From NCBI GenBank assembly GCA_009869945.1, contig WIXG01000025.1:186001-250000 (forward strand): a stretch of DNA of 64,000 nt, given 5' to 3'. Shown here one piece after another: positions 1 through 12,873 of this stretch; positions within the stretch are counted from its first letter, which is position 1; each line of letters starts with the position of its first letter. The notes beneath the pieces were generated by a model that was not told where the DNA came from, searched no databases, and was given only the letters and a program-made list of their open reading frames with translations. The position numbers and the translations under genes are program-made. The stretch is from Mesaphorura yosii. Lineage: Eukaryota; Arthropoda; Collembola; Poduromorpha; Tullbergiidae.

Positions 1-3000
1 AATGTTAACTGATTTACTTGAACTTTGCAACGTCTGCTACTGGACATGTAAAACATTACATTGACATTCACACTCGCGTTCGTTGCACAGATTGTATATT
101 GTCAAGAGTCAGATAATGTCAATCTTATTATTTCACAATCACTCGGAAAATCTGAGCTCTGCTACATTAAACAATTCGTTATTAATAGATATAAGCGTCC
201 ACGCCTACAAATGACTTCGGCTGAAGGGAAAATTTACGACGCGTAATCGTACATGTATTTTCCCATTGCATGATTTTGTCCTTAAGTTCCCAGCGTCTGA
301 CTTTGGGTTTTGTCGTATGATTCGAGTTAGACGCCGAATTTTTTCATGATGCAATAGTCGATCGCACAGACTAACAAACATTGACCAGGATTTCCTCATT
401 TAATGATTGCCTATGACTTTAGAATTGTTTAGCATAGGGCGTTGATTCGTTCCTTGTCCGTTTTAAACAACTTAATGCCATTTACAAAAGTTGTAAACGA
501 TCATGACGTACGTACTATAAATATGTAGGTTATTGTCACTGATGGCGAAATGTGTGGTCCTTTTCATCCTTTACTCGGGAATTATTTCAGCGAAACTGCC
601 TATCAAAACTATCAACGTACGGCTGAATTCATTCTTTGCCAAAACATTATGGCATTTCTCTGTCTTACTGCCCGATGTCATTTGAACATTTGAAGTGAAT
701 ATTCGTAATTCCTTCTAAAAGTTCCACTCAGCAGGTTTGGTTGTATTCGGAGCACGTCTGCACAAAATTGCAGCACAGGAAACAATTCTGTTCTTGCTGT
801 CGTTAGTTACAAAGTTAGTTTGAGTCGTAGTAGTAAAGTGTATCATATTCCATCTCACTTTTACTTTCCTACTCCTTTCACCAGGCTTGCTTCTTGGAAT
901 AATCAACTTGATTGCACTTTAGCATGCATGCATGCTTGGCCCTTTTGATGATATGTTGGCCTCATGGCTCGTGTTTTAGTCGTGCCGATACATTCCAGAC
1001 TACTTCATTATGACTCTTCAGCACGACATGCATGCATTCGAATTGCCATGCCTAGAAGAAAGAACAACCTGAAATCATTATTAGACTAGTGCAATATTCC
1101 AATACCCAATACAACTTTCTCTGAATTCTGTATGCAAGCAAGCGTTCACTCGATGAAGACCTGAGACAATAGTACGAGTTACTGAAGTAGAACAGAAGTG
1201 TCGTGAAAGAAAGCAGAAATTGTCTCCAAGGAAGAGGTAAGGCGAGCAGCGTCTTGGTCAATATTATGCAAGATTTCCTCCGAGAATTTACACTTTAAAG
1301 GCCAGACCTGATCCTGTGTTGTGCAATGCAGTGCCAGAATAACCCGCTTAATTCCAGTAAAGAGAATAGAGAAGTATAGATTTTCGTCAAATACTTCCAG
1401 TTATAAATTACACGTTCCACTTCCAGCATGCGCGTGAGTTTGTGGTGTAGCGTAAAATTCTCCGTGTTGTGAAACAAGCCAGAGCATTTGCTTGCCTTGT
1501 TTTAAACGAGCGAGCGGTTGCTGCTGTTTGGCTGGTTTCGTCCGTTGAAATACGTACTTGAATTCATGAAGGAATTATCCATCAGGAGAAAAGTCACCGT
1601 AAGTTCATATATTGGGGCGTATTCATGTAATTAGTCACATGTGGCCTTGTTTATAGTAGTAATGGAAAGAGATCTCGTAGATAAGTTTCTCGCTTTCTAG
1701 TTTTGCTGAACGAGCAACTCCTATTAGTGTTTTATGTTTTATGACATGTGTATGGTTCTGTTGCTCCGTTGAGCTAAGCAGTCATAAAATTCGTCCTCAT
1801 TCGAGTTCACTGTGCGCGCTCATAAAGACGTCATGTTAATAATTAACTTGAACTTACTGAACTGTAATTAGTTTACTTTCCCTAATTACTGCATGCTTGT
1901 CTTCCTGTTTTGATCTTTTATGCTCTTTTCATGGTCTGAGAGCTGTGCAGGCTTTCTCCTTTGGTCGTAGTTGTGTTAAAAATCGAAGCTCGAGTTCAGG
2001 TGGAAGCTACTATGTAGCATGTTATATTGACCAGAAATAGAATTAACCATTCACCCATCGTACATCTGAACCTGAATTCAGAATTCAGATATCCAGAAAC
2101 TCGATTAGCAGATGGACACACGCGCCGCTTTGTCAATTCAGCGTTGAAGAAAGACATGGCATAAGCAGGTCATTTATTTCACTGTCCATCTTTCGACGCT
2201 CGACAGGAAACAGGACAAAATCGATTTGTTTTTCCAATAAATGTGCTACAGCTTACTATTGCAGCACTTTGAGGATTACGGAATGAAAAGTAAACCGCCT
2301 GCCGCGTGCTGCCATTGATTAAATACCTTCATTGCTCAGCTCGTGATGTCCTGCTTGGGTTCATTTTGCAGTTCAAAAAGATAATAGTGTGACACAGAGG
2401 ATTTATTGTGCATTGCTTCATAGTTTGTGGGAATGGCTTCGACACTGCCAAACGGTCATTTTAAAGGCGTTAGCGTAGCATTTACTTCTTTCTGATCAAT
2501 ACCAACAAACTCCAGTAGTAATTCTTGAATAATTTACTAAGATTCGCAACTCACACATCCAAGCAATTCAGGGCACGGACGAATGAATGTAATTTTATTG
2601 AATTGAAAGTAGTATCGTGCTGATGGTTGGTCAGTAGGGCAAGGCGGCAAGGTAAACTTCGTTTTCGATTAGAATAATTCGTACCATATGGATTTGTTAG
2701 CGTGCCGATTTCTACGGAGTTAGTGACGCTCATGCTAAATGCTTTTGGCTGTGGCCGTTCCTGACTCACAGACACACTCAGCATACGGGTTAAGTCAACA
2801 TGCGATTACTTTAGCATATTAACATGCAGACTTCTCTTATCGCGCGTTTCTGCCAAACAAGTCACCGTATGCCAACTGCAAATTGCAATTCAAGTTTGCA
2901 TGGTTTGACCGAAGGAAATGTGGTTAACCAAAATTACTTATACGACTCTTATTATGCACATATGGCAAAAACAATGGCCAATGCTTTGGTATTTGTAGCC

Positions 3001-4242
3001 AAATCAAAGGCCAAAGCCAAAGTCACGGCAGAATGATTCGGGTAATTAACAACATGGCTTGTAGTTAAGACAAGTGAAGACAATGAAGAATGCATTGATA
3101 GAAAGTAACCTTTGTTCATACATTGCGTGGCAGATATGGATAGAGCATTTGCAATCATAATTGAACACATACTCAGGCAATACTGTTGTACGACAGTCTT
3201 TGACAACTTTCTGCACGTTATCTCCACGCTTTAATGGAATCATGCCTGTCATACAGGAGAAAACTAATGCCCATGTCACGCCAAAGTCCCACGATGCTTT
3301 TGGCTTTCGGTGTTCTGTCCCATCTTGCCGTTCCGCATATCTGTCATCGCGAGAGACTTGCGAGTTGCGAGCCATGCGACCAAAAATTGACTAATCCATA
3401 ATGGCATTGATACAATGATAATGATGCTTCAATACTCGCCACGAGTCGCGAGTGTACTTCAGACCTGAAAAATACTCCGTTTCCGAATATCCAATAATAC
3501 GTTGGCAAATAGTGAAAGCCTCTTTTCTTCGATGTGCCGGGCGGAGGGTTATCATGAATCATAATGTGGCGATGTGACTACCATGGTCTTGATAATAATG
3601 ATGTCTAGCATATACAGAGTGACTCGATGGCACGATGGCGGTTCTCAGTTCCAACTTTTGTCATACTTTCTGAAGTTTGCGCGAGTGCGCGAACGTGTGC
3701 TTAAAAACATCGCCAAAGCAATTATAAAACAAAAGAACCTTGAGAATATTTAACTACAGTGCGTTTAGAGTTATTGTGTTTTAGCTTTTACTAAATGTCT
3801 ACGGATTGTTTGATCGAGCATTCACCACATACCACATTCCACGTCTTCCTTTACAAATTCTAAAAGTTGGTACCGAGCACGCACGTTTTTCGACCCGGCC
3901 CGATGCGAGCTCAGTGAGTCCAGTCACGCACAATTCTAATAGCAATGGCAATAGCAACAGCAACAGCAACAGCATTGTCCACTAGTGCCAGTACTCTGAT
4001 AAGAAAGTCATGTGGGACAGTGCGTCCCATGCAATGCAATGGTCTGGTCATGGACACGCAAACAACAGCTACAACATCTGCAATCAGTTATTCATGATTC
4101 ACACCGTATTCCATGCAATTTAATAATAATTCTTACGCCCAAGGTATTACAACACGTATAGCAGTGGTCGTAACAGTCCAAACCACAAGACGCGAAATAG
4201 GCAAGAGATACAACTAGTTTAGTCGTGCTCTTTATTCGGTAG
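1..4242. other. Intergenic stretch, no convincing gene
   Basis: No open frame here joins into a recognisable protein. The longest frame is about 109 codons on the minus strand (3046-3375). It starts with ATG but matches no family I know and has no clear splice partners, so I leave it uncalled. A short imperfect AGCAAC/AGCAAT run sits around 3941-3975. The last few hundred bases should hold the promoter and 5' leader of the calcyphosine-like gene, but no TATA box or initiator stands out. Confidence 0.5.
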
Positions 4243-5388
<1,146 letters not shown>

Positions 5389-5455
5389 AGACGTTTTGTT
5401 GGATCCACCAATTTGTTCGACATCAAACAAATTCCATATTAAACGTGAAGCTCTT

Positions 5456-5461
5456 ATTAAA
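5456..5461 (+). terminator. Possible poly(A) signal of CAPSL-like gene
   Basis: ATTAAA lies about 70 nt after the CAPSL-like stop codon. It is the commonest variant of the polyadenylation hexamer. The position fits, but an AT-rich sequence gives such matches by chance. Confidence 0.35.
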
Positions 5462-8400
5462 AATAAGGTTGGATCGCATGCGAATTTCGGATTATTGATC
5501 AAATGAAGCAGTTGATTTATTGTTCATGTATTAATGAAGTAAAAGGATAAGTTATTATTTTGTCAGAGAGAATACAATCGTAAATGAAATATTGAGATAC
5601 GGTAATCAAGCCATCTGTTCACGAATCTACGATGTACATTACTGCCGTTGTCAAGTCTTCACTGTCTGTGAAACTGTGAAGGTATAACGAGAAATTTATA
5701 TTACTGAACTGTCAAGAGATTTAGAAATGTGATTCTTGCAAAAACTTCAGGAACCTTTTGTCGAAAAAATGAGCTTCTCCACTTTCACGTTTCACAATTT
5801 TGACTTATGAGATAATTGCGATAAACACCGAAAACACTATTATTTTATGTGTGTCAACGCAGGCAAATGGTATGTATTTGCTTCGTTGCTTTCTTGTAAT
5901 ATGTTACAATGCCATTTACGAAAAGTATATATAATCAGGAAATTTGCCACTAAATTTCAGTTTTTTCGACCTTTAGAACGGTTGCGGTTGTGTGGTATAA
6001 CTGAATAGAATTATTGAAAACGAGAATTGCATTTTTCGTCTCATCGTGATGATATAAGTTCTGCAGTGTGATTGTTATTATAACTTGACCAAAATGAGAA
6101 CACCCAATAAAATGTGATCATCGTGCTGGAACTCCTGTGATTGCGCCAATTTTTCAATCTTGAGAATAATTCTTTTTTCATGAGATTATTCAGCCTAAAC
6201 ATAAGAAATAATTAAACCTTTACATGAAATCGATTTTTTAAAACATAATTCAAACCTTCATGAGAATGTTCAAAAATTTAATGAAATCTGGTTGCCTGAA
6301 GATTTTTCAGTAAGCAAGCGTGGCTTGCTCGCCGATCACTGATATGCATAAAGCATGACCCTCGCACCATCCCTGATTTGAATCAAGCCGTTGGTCTCTA
6401 ATATAGAAGACGTAGTGTCTGATCCCTTCTCATTCTAGTCAACTTCCGACAGCCGAAGAGTTCAACTCGATTTGTAACAACTCTTGGGCCATGGGTTCAG
6501 GAACACTTTAATCCTTAACCACTTCTAGTAATTGACAACAATAATGACTTAAGAAAAATTTTCAGATGTCTCATGACTTATCTTATGGAACTTGTTATTA
6601 TGAGATTAAAAATATTCATATGCAAAATAGTATATTATTATACAAGAGAATCCTTATTTAAAAAGACTATTTCTCATGCATGGAAATAATATGTGTCATA
6701 AAATTGCTTTTATGAAAAAAAAAGAATTGTTTTCATGATCGAAAAAATTTTAACCCGTTCAATACTGTATTAACGAAATGTGTATATGAGAGGCGTTTTG
6801 GTGGAAGGCACCTTGAAGCTAGGTTATAAAATTGGTTGTCTTCAGTCTCGTACCGACTTTCATTAATTTAACCGAAAGTCAACACCAAATGTCAACAATG
6901 AATGACAAATAAAGAACGGAAGAGCAAAGAGAACGCAGAATGTAAACCAGTTGCAGTTCATGAACAGTGAGTACGTTGAAAGGCGACATTTGTCGAGAAT
7001 TAAATTACCTTCCCCAAACTAAATTGAATTGTGTGTCTACTTTGTATTCTGTCCGTACACTGCAGCTACGCTGCCTCTGCCCACTCACCGTAAATTGAGT
7101 ATTCATAACACAATCAGCGAGTGTAAACAAGACGGAAACAGATCCCACGGATCATTTCTCGGACGGGGCGTAGATGGGACGACGAGACGATGAAGTGTGG
7201 TCTGTTTGAGTTGTTGAGTGAGAATCTATTATCCTCAAACTTAAGCATGATCCAATTCTTTTTCTCTTTTGTTCGTGCTCAACTCAAACAAAAACATAAC
7301 ACTTGAAGTCAGAAATGAGCAATGTCAAGTGCGGTTATTATTTTTCATATTGCACCATTTCTGCGGTGTGATTTGTCCCTTCTTATTTTAATCCTGAGAT
7401 TTAATTAACCACTCGCTTGAAATTTCCACAAAGGCAGACAGTATTAATATTAGCTCGAGATTCGGTTGCAGCTTGACGAGTAGCAACAAATTATCCATTA
7501 TCTGAAAGATATACAAAGAACAATGCAATGGAGAGAAACAAATTCTATCCTGCTCGAACTTTTGTTTTTACTCTGCCGCTCCACACCGCATTGTGTGAGA
7601 AGGCGAGAGTTGCGAGAGCACTAATCAAATCGCAGAAAGAAATAAATGTTTGCGAAAGAAGTAACCTGATCTGAACATTTACCACCGCGATGCGATTGAT
7701 GGAATAATGGCCCAAAGCAAATATTGCGGCAGCAAAACTCAATCCCGGTAAACATTCACTTCACTGGCAACTGCAACTGGAGCTCGAGTGTGTATTTTTC
7801 TCATCTTCTCTCTCAATCCAGCTTCAGGTTCGCTTCGGCCGAGTTAAGTCCCGAAGCCAATCTTGCCACCACATCACAGCACTGCTACGACGCTTTTCGG
7901 GCAGTATATTGTTAAAATAAATAGAAACTCTTTTAGGTACACAAAACTAAACTGTAATGCGATCATCATTATACGGATAATTCATTTGGATATATGACAA
8001 AGCAAAGCAAAGCAGCTACATGAAATGCCGTCGGTGAATTTAAGTAGAAAATTGAATTACGCAACGCAATGCTTTACAAAAGGGACGAAGCACAAGAAAA
8101 GAATTGACTTTTACTCGACGAATGGTGTGGCTTGTGGGATGAATCTCAATCGCCTTTGTTTTTCTATCAATATTAACATCACCACAGCCAGCCTCCTGAC
8201 GTTGACGCAGACATCTCGCACATTTTCATGGAAAACGATTCCTTTGTGCTTGCGAGTTTTCAGTTTCTGTTCCTTTCTCGGATTATGTTTTCAGTAGGCG
8301 ATTGAAACTCTTTTTGACAGCTTCGGCTCCGAAAAGTTGCAGCAGCCATCCGCTCATTCTCCTAAATTGTTATTCTAATCTTAGAACTGTTTCATTAACC

Positions 8401-8536
8401 GTACAGCTAAAAGGAATATTGTGTTTCATAATTTCTATTCTCAAAGTTAAAATTCTAAGGCTGCCACTTTTGTTCCGTTGAATACTACGTTCTGCTACTT
8501 TTGTTGAGAGGAGTTCCGATAAGTGCAATCAGTGAA
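5462..8536. other. AT-rich intergenic stretch upstream of the DM-domain gene
   Basis: No exon was recognised. Frames are short and carry no family similarity. Around 6140-6185 and 6712-6757 two AT-rich segments of about 45 nt resemble each other as imperfect inverted repeats (an ATGAAAAAA..GAATT core). The part near 8300-8536 presumably contains the promoter and 5' UTR of the DMRT gene. Confidence 0.4.
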
Positions 8537-10245
8537 ATGGAAAAGGTTCGGAAGCCCAAGTGCGCGAGGTGCAGGAATCACGGAGTCATTTCCTGGTTGA
8601 AGGGCCACAAGAAGCAGTGCAGATTCCGACTGTGCACTTGTGCCAAATGGTAATTACATCTTTACCGCGTATCGCGTTCGTATTTTATTTTGCAACTGAT
8701 TTGATTTATGTACGTCAAATTTATTCTTTTCGAAGCAATTTGATTCAAGAACGTCAACGCGTCATGGCCGCACAGGTAACCTTACCCTTGCTAAAGATCT
8801 CAACCTCAGCAAAATGACCTTGAATTTCCAATTTTTTATCATGTCGGAAAAGGTTGCACTCAAACGGCAACAAGCAGCCGAAGACGCAGTGGCACTTGGA
8901 CTTCGAACGATTGCAACTGGTAATCATTTGAAAGTGCTGCCACCAGGTCCGATATTTGGAATGAAAGTCGCCAATCCGGAAGTTGCCCTTTCGACCAACG
9001 ACAATCCGGTTCCAGCTGAAGCACGACGGGAGCGAGGGCGAGAACGCGATTCTGGCTGTGGCAACAAAAGAGCCACTTCCCCACGGTCAAGGAAAGAAGC
9101 GAACTGTAATCATCGTCATCAAATTCATCGATCCGGTGGAACTTCGTCATCTTCACCATCTACAAGAGCGCCTGCAACGGATCCACCTACTCCGAAGGAA
9201 ATTTTGATGAAACTCTTTCCGTCGTACGAAGAACGGATTCTGGATCAAGTTCTTTTGCAGAATGATCACAACTTGGTGAAAACCATACAAAAGCTGACGC
9301 CTCACTCCCACGCGGGGAAGAGTTCGTCGCATCGTGATCCCAAATATGGCGGACTTGGTCACAAGTAAGCCAATTTCAGCTCATTCTTAATTCTAGCGTT
9401 TCTGAACTACTAAATTACTCCTGCTATTGCATAACCGATCATATTAAATATGCATGCCCCGCATTTGCAGGTCCGGCGGCAACGCCTTGCAAAATTACTT
9501 GACATCTTGGTATTCGTCATCTTCTTCGTCAAATCCCAACCCATCCCATTCTGCACCAAAATCTCACGATGGAATTTCTCCAAACAACCGACTCTCGGCA
9601 TTTGTCCGACCACAACAATCCCGGTCAAGCTCCACCAACAGCAGCGGTATTCATCGTCACTCAATGCACGGAATTTCACCTGATTTATCGCCGAACGCCG
9701 TTCCCTCTGCAATCGCTCCAATCATGCCAACATCTCAGCACATCCCTCACAACGCTCTTGATCCTTTCTTTCCCACGGCTGCTGCAGCAGCTACTTCAAT
9801 TCTCCCATATCCTCACCATCCTGCGGCTGCTCCTTTGTGGGCGAGTTCAAACGTATTCTATCATTTTGCACTTTCTCCACCACAACCTCCACCTCCCCTT
9901 CCTGACTTGAGAGCTGCGGCTGCGTTCGCGGCTTCACATTACGGCGGTACTAGTGGCAGTGGCGGCACTCGCCATTTCCCTGTACCATTCGTACCCAATT
10001 GCGTAATTCCAGGATGTGGTGATTGCGAGATCAATGCGCATGGTAATCACGGTAGCAGTGAAAGCGCGAGATTGGAAGCCAGAAATGCAGGACACGAGGT
10101 GCATGGTTTAAGACGAAGATCAAGCGAGGAATCAAAGAGCTCAGCAGCCGAGTCGGTGATGCAGGACAAGACTCCGCCTCTTGCGATCATTGACGACAAC
10201 TCAACAACGCTTGATGTTACTGAAGTCGAGAGCAACGAATTGTAA
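8537..10245 (+). CDS. dmrt93B: DM-domain transcription factor with DMA domain, dmrt93B/DMRT3-like
   Basis: Four exons: 8537-8649, 8736-8775, 8853-9364, 9471-10245; 479 residues. The first exon is too short for naive ORF calling. The DM domain covers about residues 6-58, with intertwined zinc ligands C9, C12, H15, H24, C28, C33, C35, C38, followed by [16 protein letters not shown]. The stretch [10 protein letters not shown] then LPPGPIFGM resembles dmrt93B more than dmrt99B. A DMA domain lies near residues 162-199 ([17 protein letters not shown]..), which places the gene in the DMRTA/DMRT3 group. The C-terminal half, in the last exon, is rich in Ser, Ala, Pro and His and probably disordered. 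DMRT proteins bind DNA in the nucleus and control sexual or neural differentiation; which applies here is not visible. Paralogue assignment (93B against 99B) is the weaker part of the call. Confidence 0.95.
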
Positions 10246-10459
10246 CTTGACAAAATCAAAGTATCAAAGAGAATTGAGAGCTGAAGCATATGATTGTTGT
10301 AATAATTAAGCATGTACGCATGCTAAATTAAATTCATTCTTCATCCCTTGTAGTCACGCTATTAAAATGTTCACTCAGCCTAAATCGAAAAAGCTGTTGT
10401 GTCGTTTCTCGTTTGTGCACAATTGCGTGTTGTGTGTATGAGTTTCCATTAGTTGAGTA

Positions 10460-10465
10460 AATAAA
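10460..10465 (+). terminator. Probable poly(A) signal of the DMRT gene
   Basis: A canonical AATAAA lies 215 nt after the DMRT stop. Another lies about 180 nt further on, so alternative ends are possible. Confidence 0.4.
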
Positions 10466-11254
10466 CAGAAAAGGTCTTGCCCATCAATCAAACCCAGTTC
10501 AAGGTTTCGTCTCAACTCGACTGTAATGCTATAAGGCAAAGTGAACCATATTATGACATCATCTTGACATGTTTTTTTTAAAGAAGCCCCAAAAGTTGGA
10601 CACATTGAGTTTTGTTACCAGAATTTGTTGTTTTTACCAATAAATTAAATATTAAATAAACGTGTGCGTGTGAAGGCAAAAAAGATTCTGAAATTTCCTT
10701 AAAGATCCAAATTCTTGAATTGACATTTTCTAATGTAATGTTTCGCCTGAAACAAGAACACGTCACTTTACCGTCATGTCACTTTTAACACTTTTACATG
10801 CCAAACCAATTTGCTGTCTTTCCGTTGTCAGCGCTGTGCATTCTCCATGCATCATTTTGTAAATGGGTTCATTTTCAGTTGGAGACTTCTTAGGAAATCA
10901 GCAGTTCATACAATAGGAATTGGGCAGCAAGAATCATTCGCCGTCTGGTGCCTGACGTCACTGGTCAGTTTAGAAATATTGGACTTTGCATGAATGAATT
11001 ACCCAGAATGATTACGACGGTGCGTGGTGATAAGCATTTCGAGGTTGTTTGAGGCTTGTTGGTCTTGCACCTTTTCGTATATTGTTCGACAAGCAGTTAA
11101 TTGTCGGCATCTCTTTGCCCTTAACTTTGATTAAACCGATTTCTCAATGTTCGCAAAATCCAATTCGCTTTGCTGCTCAGCACGCTTCACTTCGTTGCAT
11201 AGCCAGCGAGGAGAAAGTGTGCGATTAGAAAACCGTGGTTAGATTGCGACGAAG
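10466..11254. other. Intergenic spacer between DMRT and gustatory receptor
   Basis: About 0.8 kb. The first part may be DMRT 3' UTR, and the last 200 nt should hold the promoter and leader of the receptor gene. No coding exon or RNA gene was seen. Confidence 0.4.
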
Positions 11255-12821
11255 ATGGCACGAAAACTGGGTCCTTTTTCAAATCCTTCTCTCTTGAAAT
11301 CTTTAAAACCAGCCATTTTTCTGGCGAAAGTTCTTGGCGTGTTCCCATTCAAGGTTGTGCTCGACACTGATTCCTACAGCAATACATTTTCACTTCCGAT
11401 ACTTTCCCACAATTGGTTATCACGCGAAACAGCCTACAGTTTACTCTTTCTCCTTGGATTGTGCTTGACATCCTCCGTTTATGTGCCGTTTACATTCTAC
11501 ATGAACGACCAATTCATCAATCCCGCAATGCACTCCAATTTAACGGAGAGGGCCTCAGCTGCGGACGGTGGTAAGGTTGAATTCTTGCCGGATCTGGTCT
11601 TCCTAATTGGGGCATGGGCTACTGGCGTTACGACACTGGTGCTCATTCACTTTATGAGTCCACGTTTTGTAAAGACTTGGAACAAATGTCAGGCTTGCCT
11701 GAGTATTCTGGCGCAGCTTCAACAGCGAGCTAGTACCAGTCAAAGCCGAAATACCTCAACTCCGAAGAACCTATACACAGTGGAAGCATTGTACAGAAGA
11801 GTCGTGATCACAACTGCTCTTTTTCTGCTGGGTTTCTTCTTCATTCTGATTGGTCACACAATCACATTCTGCTTGTACTTCTGGAGATACTTTTTCCAGT
11901 ATTGCACACACGAACCGCTTCAACCTTTCTTCATCGCAGGATTTGCCGTCATATTTGTCCAAGTCATTGGTCACTTACTCCACACAGTCATATTTTGTAC
12001 TATTGTACGTGTTCTGGAGCGGATGCTCTTCATTTTGCACGAATTGGCCGCAGGAGACTCGGAAGGATTGGATTACATAACAGATTTTGGCCGGTACATC
12101 AAACTGTACAACATCTTCTGCTCAATTGAAAATTTGAGCCGAAAACTCGGCGCAAACTATGGGTTTTACTTGATCGTGCAAGTCATTATCATAATGGCCA
12201 CCATCTTGGTCAATTTGTATGGGCTATTCTTCCACCCACGCATCACTTCCATAGATTCGAATGCACTCTACTATTTCAGCCATGCATTCGTTCTGCCACC
12301 TATTGCCATTGTGGTCTGTATCGGGAGTCTGATAATATGGTGCAATTTGGGAGAAGTTTTTCAGCGATCTGTGAGTAAAGATCTTTCAGCTTCGTTTGCT
12401 TTTGGATGTCATTCTCATTCAGGAATATTTGCAAATAAAGGCAAAGCGGACAGTGAAGACAATTCGTGAAGCAGCGTACAGGAATCTTTCGGAAGAATGC
12501 AACTTTAGGGTGAGTTAACTTAACTTAAAGTCGACGTTTAAAAATTTTGAGATGCTTACTTAATATACTCGTCACCATCTAGATAACCGCTTTCCAGTAT
12601 CGGTTAACTCACAGCCGAGTTAGACTAACCGCAGCAGGATTCTTTTCAATTCACAGGAAATTGCTTGGCCAGGTACAGCATTATAGAATTAACGAACATA
12701 CTGAACAAAATGTTCAATGACGCACATTCAATAATTCAGATTTTCTTGTTTTGTTGTTTCGCAGATAATTGCTCTGATGATGACATACATGATTTTTCTG
12801 CTGCAGATCAAGCTACTCTGA
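11255..12821 (+). CDS. Insect-type gustatory receptor (7TM Gr family)
   Basis: Four exons: 11255-12370, 12423-12509, 12598-12672, 12765-12821; 444 residues. The first exon encodes most of the multi-pass membrane protein. Hydrophobic segments are visible in the regions AYSLLFLLGLCL, LVFLIGAWATGV, ALFLLGFFFILIG, PFFIAGFAVIFVQ, LIVQVIIIMATI and FVLPPIAIVVCIG. The three short 3' exons, all joined in phase 0, supply the diagnostic C-terminus: RLTAAGFFSIHRKLLGQ followed by TYMIFLLQ, the Gr signature TYhhhhhQ, at about residues 433-440. A one-large-plus-three-small-exon arrangement with introns near the C-terminus is typical of arthropod Grs. The protein is predicted to form a ligand-gated cation channel in chemosensory neurons. 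The ligand cannot be read from sequence. No second intact Gr copy is seen nearby. Confidence 0.92.
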
Positions 12822-12867
12822 ATACTCGCATTCACGTCGTTTGCATCTACAATTGGCGCGTGCAATG

Positions 12868-12873
12868 AATAAA
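12868..12873 (+). terminator. Probable poly(A) signal of the gustatory receptor
   Basis: AATAAA 47 nt after the receptor stop codon, followed by an A-run. Spacing fits a short 3' UTR. Confidence 0.5.

Noticed and set aside
3046-3375. 109-codon minus-strand ATG frame upstream of the CAPSL-like gene
   Set aside because: No family match, no domain, no splice partners, and an opposite-strand frame of similar length overlaps it.
3941-3975. AGCAAC-type microsatellite
   Set aside because: Short and imperfect; ordinary simple-sequence repeat.
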